Source: Chania multitudinisentens RB-25
GTDB taxonomy: Bacteria; Pseudomonadota; Gammaproteobacteria; Enterobacterales; Enterobacteriaceae
NCBI RefSeq assembly: GCF_000520015.2
Contig: NZ_CP007044.2
Span: 4,526,001-4,590,000 of the forward strand
Length of the DNA stretch: 64,000 nucleotides
Reading direction: 5' to 3'
Shown piece by piece: positions 51,025 to 59,697 of this stretch (position 1 is its first letter; each line of letters starts with the position of its first letter). The position numbers and the translations under genes were made by a program. The notes beneath the pieces are model-generated. The model searched no databases, had not been told where the DNA came from, and saw only the letters and a list, made by a program, of their open reading frames with translations.

Positions 51025-52434
51025 ATGTACGCCATATTTAAAGATGAATTAATTCATACCGCCAAAACCATTTACAATCAGCACAGTGATTTTACGGCTG
51101 GAAAAATATCCTTAAAGCAACTTTATGCACATCAAAATAACAAGCTGAGAGACATCATTCAATATGTAACATCCAATTCTATTTTTTATGGTAATCATTT
51201 GAAAGGTCTGACCCAGACTGATATTGAATATTTATCAACCAGCAATATTGCTTCATTACCTTTTACAACCAAAGATGACCTAAAAAATAATGGGGCTTCC
51301 TTAGCCTCTGCACCGTTGAATCACTGTTGGGTTTATTACGAGACAACGGGCACCACTGGTAAACCAACCCCTTGCCCTCGTAATGAAATTGACTCAATTC
51401 ATAACAACACGCCTTTAATTATTCATTACCGGGATATTTTTGAACAACATGGTTCAAACCACATTGTTGGTATCATGGGGCCAAGTGAACTGCATTCAAC
51501 CGGTGACACATTCGAAGATGTATTCCGTAGCCTTGGGTATGGCGTAGTAAAGATGTGGCCCAGATCACCCGTCGTCGGCATCAAACGGGTGATGACGCTT
51601 ATTGACGAGTTAAAAATCACTGCGCTTGTCTGCACACCTGCTGTAGCTATTTCAGTTGCTCGATTCATAAAGGATTCGGGTCAAACACCTTCAGAAACCA
51701 GTGTCAAACTCATCCTCACCGTTGGAGAACTGACCACCCCAGCACTTCTAAAAAACATTGGTGATGTATGGGGAGCGCAAGTCTACAGTTGTATGTATGC
51801 ATCACAGGAATCCTCTATCCTCGCAGTCTGTGCCCATGATGGCTATTTATATACTGTCCCATTAAATAACTTTTACGAAATTATCGATCCAATAACTGGC
51901 AACAACCTTGATATCACTCAGCATCAAATTACTGGCGAGTTGGTTATCACACATCTGTACCAGGGGCAAAAACCGCTTATTCGCTACCGCACGGGCGATA
52001 TGGTACGTTCAAGCTATATGCCTAATGGCAGCCAGAAGATCACACCTGTAGGGCGTGTGCGAGATGTACTTACTCTGAACGGCACCCCCTATTGTGCCTG
52101 GGATTTAGAAGCGGCATTACTTGATAAGTTAAGTGGCTGTTTGGACTACGCCATTCAAATTGACAACGAACAGAATATCGATGTTTTGAATATTACTGTT
52201 GAGATGTTTAACAGTAAAACAGAAACCAATGCCATCTTTGCACAAGTGAAAAATCACATGGAGAAGGTACTGCCTGGTGTAAAAGTCAATCTTATCGCAG
52301 GTGAAACCAGCGCCATCACTGCTACATCAGCCATGGTGAGCTGGAAGGCTGCACGACTTCATGATTTACGTCCAGCAGCAGATAATAGTGACCGGGATGC
52401 AGCATTAGCTTTGATCAATCGTGGATTCAAATGA
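51025..52434 (+). CDS. PaaK-like adenylate-forming ligase
   Basis: A 469-aa AMP-binding enzyme of the phenylacetate-CoA ligase type. The P-loop-like motif A is TTGTTGKPTP (about residues 107-116), the ribose-binding motif is YRTGDM, and the C-terminal SWKAARLHDLR holds the catalytic lysine (about residue 441). Such enzymes activate a carboxylate as acyl-AMP and pass it to CoA, an amine or a carrier protein. No carrier protein gene is seen in the cluster, so CoA or a free amine is more likely. The stop overlaps the aminotransferase start (ATGA). Confidence 0.83.
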   Translation: MYAIFKDELIHTAKTIYNQHSDFTAGKISLKQLYAHQNNKLRDIIQYVTSNSIFYGNHLKGLTQTDIEYLSTSNIASLPFTTKDDLKNNGASLASAPLNHCWVYYETTGTTGKPTPCPRNEIDSIHNNTPLIIHYRDIFEQHGSNHIVGIMGPSELHSTGDTFEDVFRSLGYGVVKMWPRSPVVGIKRVMTLIDELKITALVCTPAVAISVARFIKDSGQTPSETSVKLILTVGELTTPALLKNIGDVWGAQVYSCMYASQESSILAVCAHDGYLYTVPLNNFYEIIDPITGNNLDITQHQITGELVITHLYQGQKPLIRYRTGDMVRSSYMPNGSQKITPVGRVRDVLTLNGTPYCAWDLEAALLDKLSGCLDYAIQIDNEQNIDVLNITVEMFNSKTETNAIFAQVKNHMEKVLPGVKVNLIAGETSAITATSAMVSWKAARLHDLRPAADNSDRDAALALINRGFK

Positions 52435-53402
52435 TGAAAACTCCTGAAATAAATAACGAAAGTGACGTTAAACAAGCACATCACCGGTGGGCTTATCTCA
52501 ATGAAGAGTTTGTTGAAGCCAATAAGGCTTTACTTCCGGTCACAACACAAGCATTTAACTACGGGACAGCGGTATTTGAGGGAATACGTGGTTATCTAAG
52601 CGCAGATAGCAGATCAGTCAATATTTTCAGACTGAATGAACATATTAAACGGTTATTATGTTCTGCATCACTGTTGATGATTGACGAATTACCTGAACAA
52701 AATACTTTTAAAGAGCTCATGTTAACTCTTTTGCGACGTAATGAAGTTAAAGGTAATTGCTATATACGGCCTATCGCTTACAAACGGAACTTACTACCGA
52801 ATAGCGGCTTTGGTGTGAAATTATCAGGTGTTAGCAGTGGGTTATCTATTAACAGCCTGAATATGCAATCTTATGTTAAGCAAGATGGAATAAAATGTAC
52901 TCTTTCAAGTTGGAGAAGAGTCTCTGATAACTCTATTCCTGCACGAGCAAAAATTACTGGCAGCTACGTTAACTCTGCTCTCGCTATGGAAGCCGCCGTT
53001 CGTGGCGGTTACGATGATGCCATTATGCTTAACAACCATGGTTATTTATCCGAAGCGACGACTTCGAATGTGTTCATAGTTAAAGATGGGAAGCTTATTA
53101 CGCCGCCGATCACTGCACATATCCTTGAAGGGATTACACGAGATACCGTTATTACATTAGCGGCAACGTACCTCGATCTAAAAGTGGAGGAACGCGATAT
53201 CCTGCCTTCAGAGCTTTTGACCGCCGATGAATGTTTCCTGTCTGGAACGGGCGTGGAAATATCTCCGGTTACGCAAATTGATCATAAAACACTTTCCAGT
53301 ACCAATCCTCACAGTGTCACAATGGTCATTAAAGGTCTATACCTGCAAGCAGTACGCGGTGAACTCAATGAATTTCATCATTGGTTAACTCCTGTCTACT
53401 AA
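52431..53402 (+). CDS. Branched-chain-type (class IV) aminotransferase
   Basis: A 323-aa PLP fold-type IV enzyme like IlvE. FNYGTAVFEGIRGY near residue 43, the PLP lysine in ARAKITGSYVNS (K174), the PLP-binding Glu in LSEATTSNVF, and LLTADECFLSGTGVEISPV near the end. IlvE accepts branched-chain and aromatic 2-oxo acids. In this cluster it can convert the 2-oxo acid from the BacA-like enzyme into an amino acid. A dedicated IlvE paralogue rather than the housekeeping gene, as no ilv genes are near. Overlaps the ligase by 4 bp. Confidence 0.85.
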   Translation: MMKTPEINNESDVKQAHHRWAYLNEEFVEANKALLPVTTQAFNYGTAVFEGIRGYLSADSRSVNIFRLNEHIKRLLCSASLLMIDELPEQNTFKELMLTLLRRNEVKGNCYIRPIAYKRNLLPNSGFGVKLSGVSSGLSINSLNMQSYVKQDGIKCTLSSWRRVSDNSIPARAKITGSYVNSALAMEAAVRGGYDDAIMLNNHGYLSEATTSNVFIVKDGKLITPPITAHILEGITRDTVITLAATYLDLKVEERDILPSELLTADECFLSGTGVEISPVTQIDHKTLSSTNPHSVTMVIKGLYLQAVRGELNEFHHWLTPVY

Positions 53403-53423
53403 ATAAAATATTTAGGTGAAAAT

Positions 53424-54002
53424 ATGAGCCATTATTTTATGGATATGGGCTTAGGCTGTGCCTTGGATTTTCCTGTTCATACATTAGGACCTACAGGAAC
53501 CAGCAGCGAATATGCCTCACAGTTTTTTCATGACTGGATGGACAAACATTACGCCAAGAGTCGTCATGAAATATTTTTAAATGAGTCTTATGAAAAAGCC
53601 AGAAAAAAAATCAGAGATAAAAATGGGCTATTAATCGTAGCCAATGCTTATCCCAAAATTAACGATTTCTATATGGATACTAGCTTAAAACTGCTAGCAG
53701 CCTTTGTTTGTGATACGCCTTTATATGGGCTAGTAACTAAAAGTGAACTTCCCGATCGCCGTTTATATATAGCTTCGCACCCTGCTCCTACCCCATTGAT
53801 CAATGAGCTGTTACCAAAAGGGTTGCAAATTGAACAAATTGTAGAAATGCCATCAACCAGTGCTGCTGCGCAAGCCGTATCAAGCGGTGAGGTCGATCTG
53901 GCATTAACAACCGAGATTGCTGCACGCTTATATAAATTAAATTTTATATCTAAAACACGCCCTATACATATGCTCTGGTCCGTTTTCGCCTCCAATATAT
54001 AA
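53424..54002 (+). CDS. BacA-like prephenate decarboxylase
   Basis: A 192-aa protein of the prephenate dehydratase-like (type II periplasmic-binding) fold, closest in features to BacA of bacilysin biosynthesis. Shared elements are TLGPTGTSSEYA (21-31 of this protein; BacA has TLGPEGTSSEYA), CDTPLYGLV, ASHPAPTPLI, STSAAAQAVSSGEVDLALT and the C-terminal WSVFA. Enzymes of this group decarboxylate prephenate without aromatising it, giving dihydro-4-hydroxyphenylpyruvate. It lacks the ACT domain and the length of true PheA. The family call is good; the exact regiochemistry of the product is not readable. Confidence 0.83.
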   Translation: MSHYFMDMGLGCALDFPVHTLGPTGTSSEYASQFFHDWMDKHYAKSRHEIFLNESYEKARKKIRDKNGLLIVANAYPKINDFYMDTSLKLLAAFVCDTPLYGLVTKSELPDRRLYIASHPAPTPLINELLPKGLQIEQIVEMPSTSAAAQAVSSGEVDLALTTEIAARLYKLNFISKTRPIHMLWSVFASNI

Positions 54003-54024
54003 CGACAGTTAAAAAGGAACAAAA

Positions 54025-54570
54025 ATGACAAAGCTAAAAATGCATACCCTTGAGAGTGCACCTCAATCCAGCCGCCCATTATTACAAAGCTCAATTGATA
54101 ACTTTGGTTGGATCCCATGGCAAAGCGCTTACATGGCGGAATCCCCCGCTTTACTTGCGTCCTATCAGTTTGCCCATGATGCCTTCGCTCAATGCTCCTT
54201 GAACGAAGAGGAACGCGCAATTGTCTGGATCACGACAGGAACCCTTAATCGTTGCGACTATACGATCCAGGCTCACAGCTGGATAGCACTGCATAAAGGT
54301 GTCTCACTCACTACCCTGAATTTGCTGGCCAATCAACCCGATGCGCTCCCAAGCAAACTGGCTGCATTATATCGTTTTACGCGTCAGGTGGTATTGGCTC
54401 AAGGGCAAATCCCCCAGGCAGCTCTTGATGACATATTGTCAGCCGGTTATTCAATGCAAAACGTTCTAGACGTTATTTTGGGAGTATCCCAAAAAACAAT
54501 GTCGACGCTACTTAACAGTGTTGCAAAAACACAAATTGAACCGCAGTTTCGGGTCACGTGCGAGGAGTAA
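54025..54570 (+). CDS. AhpD-like carboxymuconolactone decarboxylase family protein
   Basis: A 181-aa all-helical protein of the AhpD/CMD family. The usual redox motif CxxC followed by His is here RCDYTIQAH (C77, H84): the second cysteine position is threonine. The first cysteine and the His are kept. This suggests that the protein is not a disulfide reductase of the AhpD type and may have another role, such as isomerisation or decarboxylation. 22 bp after the BacA-like gene and 12 bp before the next gene. Confidence 0.78.
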   Translation: MTKLKMHTLESAPQSSRPLLQSSIDNFGWIPWQSAYMAESPALLASYQFAHDAFAQCSLNEEERAIVWITTGTLNRCDYTIQAHSWIALHKGVSLTTLNLLANQPDALPSKLAALYRFTRQVVLAQGQIPQAALDDILSAGYSMQNVLDVILGVSQKTMSTLLNSVAKTQIEPQFRVTCEE

Positions 54571-54582
54571 GGGGGAAGGATA

Positions 54583-55548
54583 ATGCTTTTTATCGGCCGT
54601 GAAAAAGTAGCGAACTGTTTAACGCCTTCCCTATGTCTTCAATTAAGCCGTGAGGCATTTTCCCTCGCCAGCAAAGGGAAAGTTAAACAGACATTGCGCA
54701 GCGTTATTGCTTCTGACGATGGTTGTCTGATGGGAACGATGCCAGCCTACATTTCTGAAGGGCCTTATGCAGGCTTTGGTCTTAAAACGGTCAAGGTGGA
54801 TTTCAACCATACCGACCAACGTACATCTCATGAGGGATGCATTCTGCTTTACGATGCCGATGGCAAAGGTGAGATCGCACTGGTTGATGCTGGCGTAGTC
54901 ACCGAATTTCGTACGGCCGCGGCGTCGGCACTGGCCACGCAACTCCTGGCCGCCCCTGATGCCACGCGCCTCGCTATCTTGGGAACCGGTGTCCAAGCAA
55001 GAAAACATGCCCAAATGATGATATCAGTTAGAGCCATCGAACATATAACCGTATGGGGAAGATGCGCTGAAAGCACCGATTCTTTTGCCTCATGGTGCCG
55101 GGAAAACCTGAAGCTTCCCGTAACAATCGCGGCTTCACCGACACAAGCAGTTAAACATGCCGAGATCATTTGTACCGTCACGGCGTCAAGGGAAGCGTTT
55201 CTTCACAGCAATGCACTTCCTCTCCAGTGCCATATCAATGCGGTTGGCGCATCTGCAATAGGATTTCAAGAGATTTCCTCTGAGCTTTACTCACATGTTG
55301 AGCTCTATGTCGATTATCGAGAAGCAGTATGGAATGCATCCACCTGCTTAATTAAGGCACAAGAGCAAGGTTATTTGCAGAAAGATAATATGGGTACCGA
55401 AATAGGCGAGTTACTCATACAAAAAAAAGCATTCATTCAACCTCAAACCAAAAGAACCTTATTCAAGTCAGTTGGCATTGCTGCTCAGGATTTGGTATTC
55501 GCCAGAGCTATCGTAAATATGCAAAGGACTAACCTCAATGGCATTTAG
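54583..55548 (+). CDS. Ornithine cyclodeaminase/mu-crystallin family dehydrogenase
   Basis: A 321-aa NAD(P)-dependent enzyme. The substrate-binding region has GLKTVKVDF, with the active-site lysine, and VVTEFRTAAASALAT; the Rossmann motif is ILGTGVQARKHAQ (134 on). The family includes ornithine cyclodeaminase, alanine dehydrogenase, ketimine reductases and SbnB, which makes an N-linked amino acid intermediate. In this cluster it may reduce an imine or oxidise an amino acid intermediate. Its ribosome binding site GGGGGAAGGA lies in the short gap behind the preceding gene. Confidence 0.84.
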   Translation: MLFIGREKVANCLTPSLCLQLSREAFSLASKGKVKQTLRSVIASDDGCLMGTMPAYISEGPYAGFGLKTVKVDFNHTDQRTSHEGCILLYDADGKGEIALVDAGVVTEFRTAAASALATQLLAAPDATRLAILGTGVQARKHAQMMISVRAIEHITVWGRCAESTDSFASWCRENLKLPVTIAASPTQAVKHAEIICTVTASREAFLHSNALPLQCHINAVGASAIGFQEISSELYSHVELYVDYREAVWNASTCLIKAQEQGYLQKDNMGTEIGELLIQKKAFIQPQTKRTLFKSVGIAAQDLVFARAIVNMQRTNLNGI

Positions 55549-55579
55549 TTTGTATTTATAACTTCTAATAGGAAATAAC

Positions 55580-56206
55580 ATGTTAGGAACAGCTCAAATA
55601 TTATCTTACATAACCGCTCTTGGCTTGGCTGCCGCTATTCCTGGGCCAGGTATGACAGCACTGGTTGCTCGCAGCGTCAGCGGGGGAGCAATAACAGGCT
55701 TTATCATGCTGTTCGGTCTGATCCTTGGCGATCTCATTTATCTCTCTATAGCCGTTTTTGGTTTAGCGGTCATTGCACACACTTATGCATCATTGTTCAC
55801 TCTTATTAATTGGGCTGCTTCCCTCTATCTGTGTTGGCTTGCCTGGCAATTTTGGACATACCAGCCACAGGCGGTAGAGATTGGGCAGAAAGTAACAAAA
55901 CAGGAGCTGGCCTCTGCGTGGCTCTCTGGGCTCACCATCACGCTGGGCAACCCTAAGACCATTGCTTTTTATCTTGCCATCTTGCCTCTTATCATCACAC
56001 TCGATAATGTCTCACTACAAATCTGGGGAATGATGCTGGTTCCACTTACCATCTTTGTTCTTCTATCTATAGGCGCGATTTTCATTCTCGCCGCCCTCAG
56101 AATCAGACATTTTCTGACCAGCGCTGAAGCGCAGCGGATCCTGTTTCGATCCGCAGGAATGATTATGCTACTGGCTGCCGTTGGCATGGTGGTTAAAACT
56201 CTATGA
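55580..56206 (+). CDS. LysE/RhtB-family amino acid exporter
   Basis: A 208-aa inner membrane exporter with about six helices. It starts with the LysE/RhtB pattern AAAIPGPGMTALVARSVSGG and GFIMLFGLILGDLIYL, and has GLTITLGNPKTIAFYLAILP. The family exports amino acids such as lysine, threonine, homoserine and analogues. As the last gene of the cluster it should export the product or protect the producer from it. A strong clue that the end product is amino-acid-like. Confidence 0.86.
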   Translation: MLGTAQILSYITALGLAAAIPGPGMTALVARSVSGGAITGFIMLFGLILGDLIYLSIAVFGLAVIAHTYASLFTLINWAASLYLCWLAWQFWTYQPQAVEIGQKVTKQELASAWLSGLTITLGNPKTIAFYLAILPLIITLDNVSLQIWGMMLVPLTIFVLLSIGAIFILAALRIRHFLTSAEAQRILFRSAGMIMLLAAVGMVVKTL

Positions 56207-56305
56207 CCTGGGTATCAGAAAGCCATAACAGAAACAGATAGAGCGGTCAGTTTTCCTATCGCTGCCGCAGCCAGGGAATATTGAACGAAATTGCCCTGCT
56301 GCGGA

Positions 56306-57211
56306 TTATTTGCGGGTAACGGCTCCCCAACGCGGCAAACCAAAGGTATTCACCGCCATTCCCACCAACACCAGCAATGCACCACCAAGTTGCCAGGAGG
56401 ATAGCGCCTCGCCCATCAGCAGCCAGGCGCTGACCAGCCCGACTAACGGCACCAACAGTGCCAATGGTGCCACACGCCAGGTTTCATAACGCGCCAACAG
56501 GTTGCCCCAGATGGAGTAACCCAGCAGAGTCGCGGCAAACGACAGGTAAACCAGTACTCCAACGCTGCTCAATTGCAGGTGCAGTACGCTATTCAGCACC
56601 TGTTGACGATCGTCAAATAACGCGCTGCACGCCAGGAACGGCACGATGGGGATCAACGCACTCCATACCACCAATGGCAGGATCTGCTGCTGTGGAAACA
56701 GGGTCATGATTTTTTTGTTGGTGAGGTTGCCCAGCGCCCACGAAAATGCCGCACCCAGCGTCAGCAATAATCCAGCCAGCGGCACCGTAGACACGCCTTG
56801 GCTACGCAGGCTGGCCTGGGCTAGCAACAACATCCCCAAGGTGGCTACCACAATCCCTATTACCTGGTGTATACGCAACCGTTCGGCAAAAATCAGCATC
56901 CCCAGCAGCAACGTAAAGAAAACCTGCGCCTGCAATACTAATGAAGCCAACCCTGCGAGCATTCCCACGTTGATAGCGTAAAAGAGAAAAGCGAATTGCC
57001 CGAAACTCATGGTCAGGCCATATAACGCCAACCATTTCCACGGCAGTTTGGGTCTGGGTACAAAGAAGATCGCGGGAAACGCGACCAATGAAAATCGCAG
57101 ACCGGCCAACAAGAACGGCGGCATTCCCTGTAAACCGTATTTGATAATGACAAAGTTCATTCCCCAGATAATCACCACCAACAACGCCAACAGCCGATCG
57201 CGCAATGTCAT
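56306..57211 (-). CDS. eamA: O-acetylserine/cysteine exporter EamA
   Basis: A 301-aa DMT-superfamily exporter with ten helices. LLALLVVIIWGMNFVIIKYG, PPFLLAGLRFSLVAFPAIFF, FAFLFYAINVGMLAGLASLV and RYETWRVAPLALLVPLVGL match E. coli EamA (YdeD), which exports O-acetylserine and cysteine. The ATG at 57211 is chosen (MTLRDRLLALL) over 57280. It converges with the LysE gene of the AT-rich cluster and appears to be its chromosomal flank. Confidence 0.87.
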   Translation of the reverse strand: MTLRDRLLALLVVIIWGMNFVIIKYGLQGMPPFLLAGLRFSLVAFPAIFFVPRPKLPWKWLALYGLTMSFGQFAFLFYAINVGMLAGLASLVLQAQVFFTLLLGMLIFAERLRIHQVIGIVVATLGMLLLAQASLRSQGVSTVPLAGLLLTLGAAFSWALGNLTNKKIMTLFPQQQILPLVVWSALIPIVPFLACSALFDDRQQVLNSVLHLQLSSVGVLVYLSFAATLLGYSIWGNLLARYETWRVAPLALLVPLVGLVSAWLLMGEALSSWQLGGALLVLVGMAVNTFGLPRWGAVTRK

Positions 57212-57484
57212 CCTTGCCTCGCTTATCCCACTAAAAATAGTCTCACTGGCCGAAATTTCGCCGTTAACCCTGTTAAACAATCATCGCCAATAGGCTGATT
57301 TTATTTCAATAAACCAAAAAAATATTTATGCAAGAACCCATCAACCAGGATTATTCACCAGGAGAAACAGTGTAACTACCAAACATGGATTTATCTGCCG
57401 TCCATCGCTGCGTAAATTGTGACTTCTGTCACTCACACGCTTGCCGTGCGATTTACGAAATCATCTAAAAAGAGCGGTATTATT

Positions 57485-58663
57485 TTGAATAATAAAGACA
57501 AACCTGCATCAATGTGGCTGGCGATTTTTTCGCTTACGGCAGCCTGTTTTGTTATGGTCACCACGGAATTCCTGCCCATCGGGCTACTCACCAATATTGC
57601 CCCTTCCCTCGGTGTCAGCACCGGTAAAGCCGGGTTGATGGTAACCATGCCCGGCATTGTTGCCGCCGTAGCCGCCCCGGTATTAAGCCTGGCGTCTGGG
57701 CGGCTTGATCGGCGTCTGCTGATGTTCGGCCTTTCCGCATTGCTGATTATTTCCAATCTGGTTTCTGCGCTGGCGGTTAACTTCTCAATGATGCTGCTTG
57801 GCCGTTTCTTGCTGGGCATCTGCGTGGGTGGATTCTGGTCATTCGCCGCTAACTATGGCCGCAATCTGGTGCCAGAAGCCAGCCAAGGCCGGGCAATAGC
57901 CTTAATCCTGAGCGGTATTTCCGTAGGTGCCGTGTGTGGCGTACCCGCCGGCGCATTGATCGGCGATCTGTTCGGCTGGCGCACCGCCTTCTTTGGCAGC
58001 GCCGCATTGGCCGCTATCATATTGTTGACACAAATCCGCCTGCTTACCCCAGTACCGCCAACTCGCCCGGTCACACCGCGCGACCTGCTGTTACCATTTA
58101 GCCTGCCGATGGCGCGTATCGGTTTGATTGCCATCGTCCTGCTGTTTATCGGTCACTTTGCTGCCTACACCTATTTGCGGCCCCTGCTGCAACAGGTTTT
58201 CATCCTCAGCCCATCCGTGATTTCCCTGCAATTGTTGATCTATGGGGCCATTGGCCTGTTGGGAACTTTCCTTGGAGAGCGGCTGGCAGCACATAGCCTA
58301 CGTGCCACCTTTATTCTGATCACCGCGATGTTGGCCAGTATCCTGATAGTTTCCCCGTTTCTCAGCGGTATCCCTGGGGCCACCTTGATGGTGCTGGTCT
58401 GGGGGCTGGCGTTCGGTGCGGTTCCAGTTTGTGCCGCTAACTGGATGTTTGCCGCTGTACCGCAGGCCCCCGAAGCCGGGCAAGCATTGCTGGTCTGCGT
58501 GATTCAGGTCGCTTTGGCCTCAGGCTCCCTGCTGGGTGGCGAAGTGGTTGATTGGCAAGGCGTCAGCAGCGCAATGCTGCTCGGCGGTGCGTTAACCCTT
58601 TCTGCCACGCTGGTGTTCAGTTGGTCATGGCGTTCCAGCAGGATTTGCGCTAAACAGTCATAA
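57485..58663 (+). CDS. MFS efflux transporter (DHA1 type)
   Basis: An MFS exporter of about 392 aa with 12 helices, of the group of NepI/AraJ-like proteins: FVMVTTEFLPIGLLTNIAPS, GRFLLGICVGGFWSF and GALIGDLFGWRTAFF. The motifs suggest small-molecule efflux, possibly purines or sugars. The start is uncertain: a TTG at 57485 with a weak GAGCGG upstream is preferred over the GTG at 57419, and the first ATG is at 57512. The following LysR gene on the same strand, 58 bp on, may regulate it. Confidence 0.8.
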   Translation: MNNKDKPASMWLAIFSLTAACFVMVTTEFLPIGLLTNIAPSLGVSTGKAGLMVTMPGIVAAVAAPVLSLASGRLDRRLLMFGLSALLIISNLVSALAVNFSMMLLGRFLLGICVGGFWSFAANYGRNLVPEASQGRAIALILSGISVGAVCGVPAGALIGDLFGWRTAFFGSAALAAIILLTQIRLLTPVPPTRPVTPRDLLLPFSLPMARIGLIAIVLLFIGHFAAYTYLRPLLQQVFILSPSVISLQLLIYGAIGLLGTFLGERLAAHSLRATFILITAMLASILIVSPFLSGIPGATLMVLVWGLAFGAVPVCAANWMFAAVPQAPEAGQALLVCVIQVALASGSLLGGEVVDWQGVSSAMLLGGALTLSATLVFSWSWRSSRICAKQS

Positions 58664-58721
58664 TCATTAGTTTCCCACTGAAACATCCCCGGTCTGTGCC
58701 GGGTGATGTAATGAGAACGTT

Positions 58722-59615
58722 ATGGATCACCATCTGCTTGCCATTCGAGTATTTGCCCGCGTTGTGGAAACCGGTGGTTTTACCCGCGCCGCCGATTCGC
58801 TGCGTATGCCAAAAGCCACGGTCACCAAGCTGATTCAAAATCTGGAAAATCATCTACAAACTAAACTGTTCCAGCGCACAACGCGCAGTATGTCAGTCAC
58901 TGAAGCGGGCGAATGCTATTACCAGCGCGTGATAAAATGGCTGGCAGAGCTGGAGCAAATGGAAGGCTCCCTGACTAAATCACAGGCCGCTCCACAGGGC
59001 GTGTTGCGCATTGATGTCGGTGGTTCAACCGCCCGCCAGGTGCTACTACCGGCCTTACCCGATTTCATCGCCCGTTATCCGCAGATACAGATCGATCTTG
59101 GCGTATGCGATCGCATTATCGATTTGATCAACGACAGCGCCGACTGCGTGATCCGCAGTGGGCCACTGGCCGATTCCAGCCTGATCGCCCGCCGGCTGTT
59201 CCCCCTGAAATGGGTCACCTGTGCCACACCGGCCTATCTGGCCCGCTACGGCACACCGCAGCACCCTTGCGATCTGGAACAGGATTACCCATTGGCACAC
59301 TATCGTCATGCGCTGAACGATCGCATCCAGCCCCTGCGTTTTATCGATCAGGGCAAAGAGATAGACATCCTGCACCGCTATCAGGTCAGCGTTAACGAAA
59401 GTAACGCCCATTTGGCGTCAGCACTGGCTGGCCTGGGGATCATTCAGACGTTTCGCTTTATGGCACAACCCCATCTGGACAGCGGCGAACTGATCAGCGT
59501 GCTGGATAACTGGCAGTTGCCTGACGAACAGATGTATGTGGTTTATCCTTCTAACCGCCACCTCAGTGCTAAACTGCGGGTATTTATCGACTGGGCGGTG
59601 GAAACCTTTAAATAA
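58722..59615 (+). CDS. LysR-family transcriptional regulator
   Basis: A 297-aa LysR regulator of the DmlR/AaeR-like group. HTH near residues 5-60 (AIRVFARVVETGGFTRAADS, then MPKATVTKLIQNLE). The effector domain has GVLRIDVGGSTARQVLLPAL, DCVIRSGPLADSSLIARRL and CATPAYLARYG. It lies 58 bp downstream of an MFS gene with a hairpin-like CCGGTCTGTGCCGG at 58689-58702 between. Target and ligand are unknown. Confidence 0.86.
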   Translation: MDHHLLAIRVFARVVETGGFTRAADSLRMPKATVTKLIQNLENHLQTKLFQRTTRSMSVTEAGECYYQRVIKWLAELEQMEGSLTKSQAAPQGVLRIDVGGSTARQVLLPALPDFIARYPQIQIDLGVCDRIIDLINDSADCVIRSGPLADSSLIARRLFPLKWVTCATPAYLARYGTPQHPCDLEQDYPLAHYRHALNDRIQPLRFIDQGKEIDILHRYQVSVNESNAHLASALAGLGIIQTFRFMAQPHLDSGELISVLDNWQLPDEQMYVVYPSNRHLSAKLRVFIDWAVETFK

Positions 59616-59697
59616 TGGCCGATCACTTACCCTCGGCAATCCGCCGGTTTATGATAGAGTATGAGTCCTAATATCGTTCTCAACCGGCAGGCACCCC

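Noticed and set aside
52431..53402. Housekeeping IlvE
   Set aside because: No ilv genes are adjacent, composition differs from the core genes, and it is coupled to the cluster ligase.
53424..54002. True prephenate dehydratase (PheA) or cyclohexadienyl dehydratase
   Set aside because: The protein lacks a chorismate mutase and ACT domain and a signal peptide, and its motifs match BacA more closely.
49481..56206. NRPS or PKS cluster
   Set aside because: No condensation, ketosynthase, thioesterase or carrier domains are present; the only adenylating enzyme is a stand-alone PaaK-like ligase.
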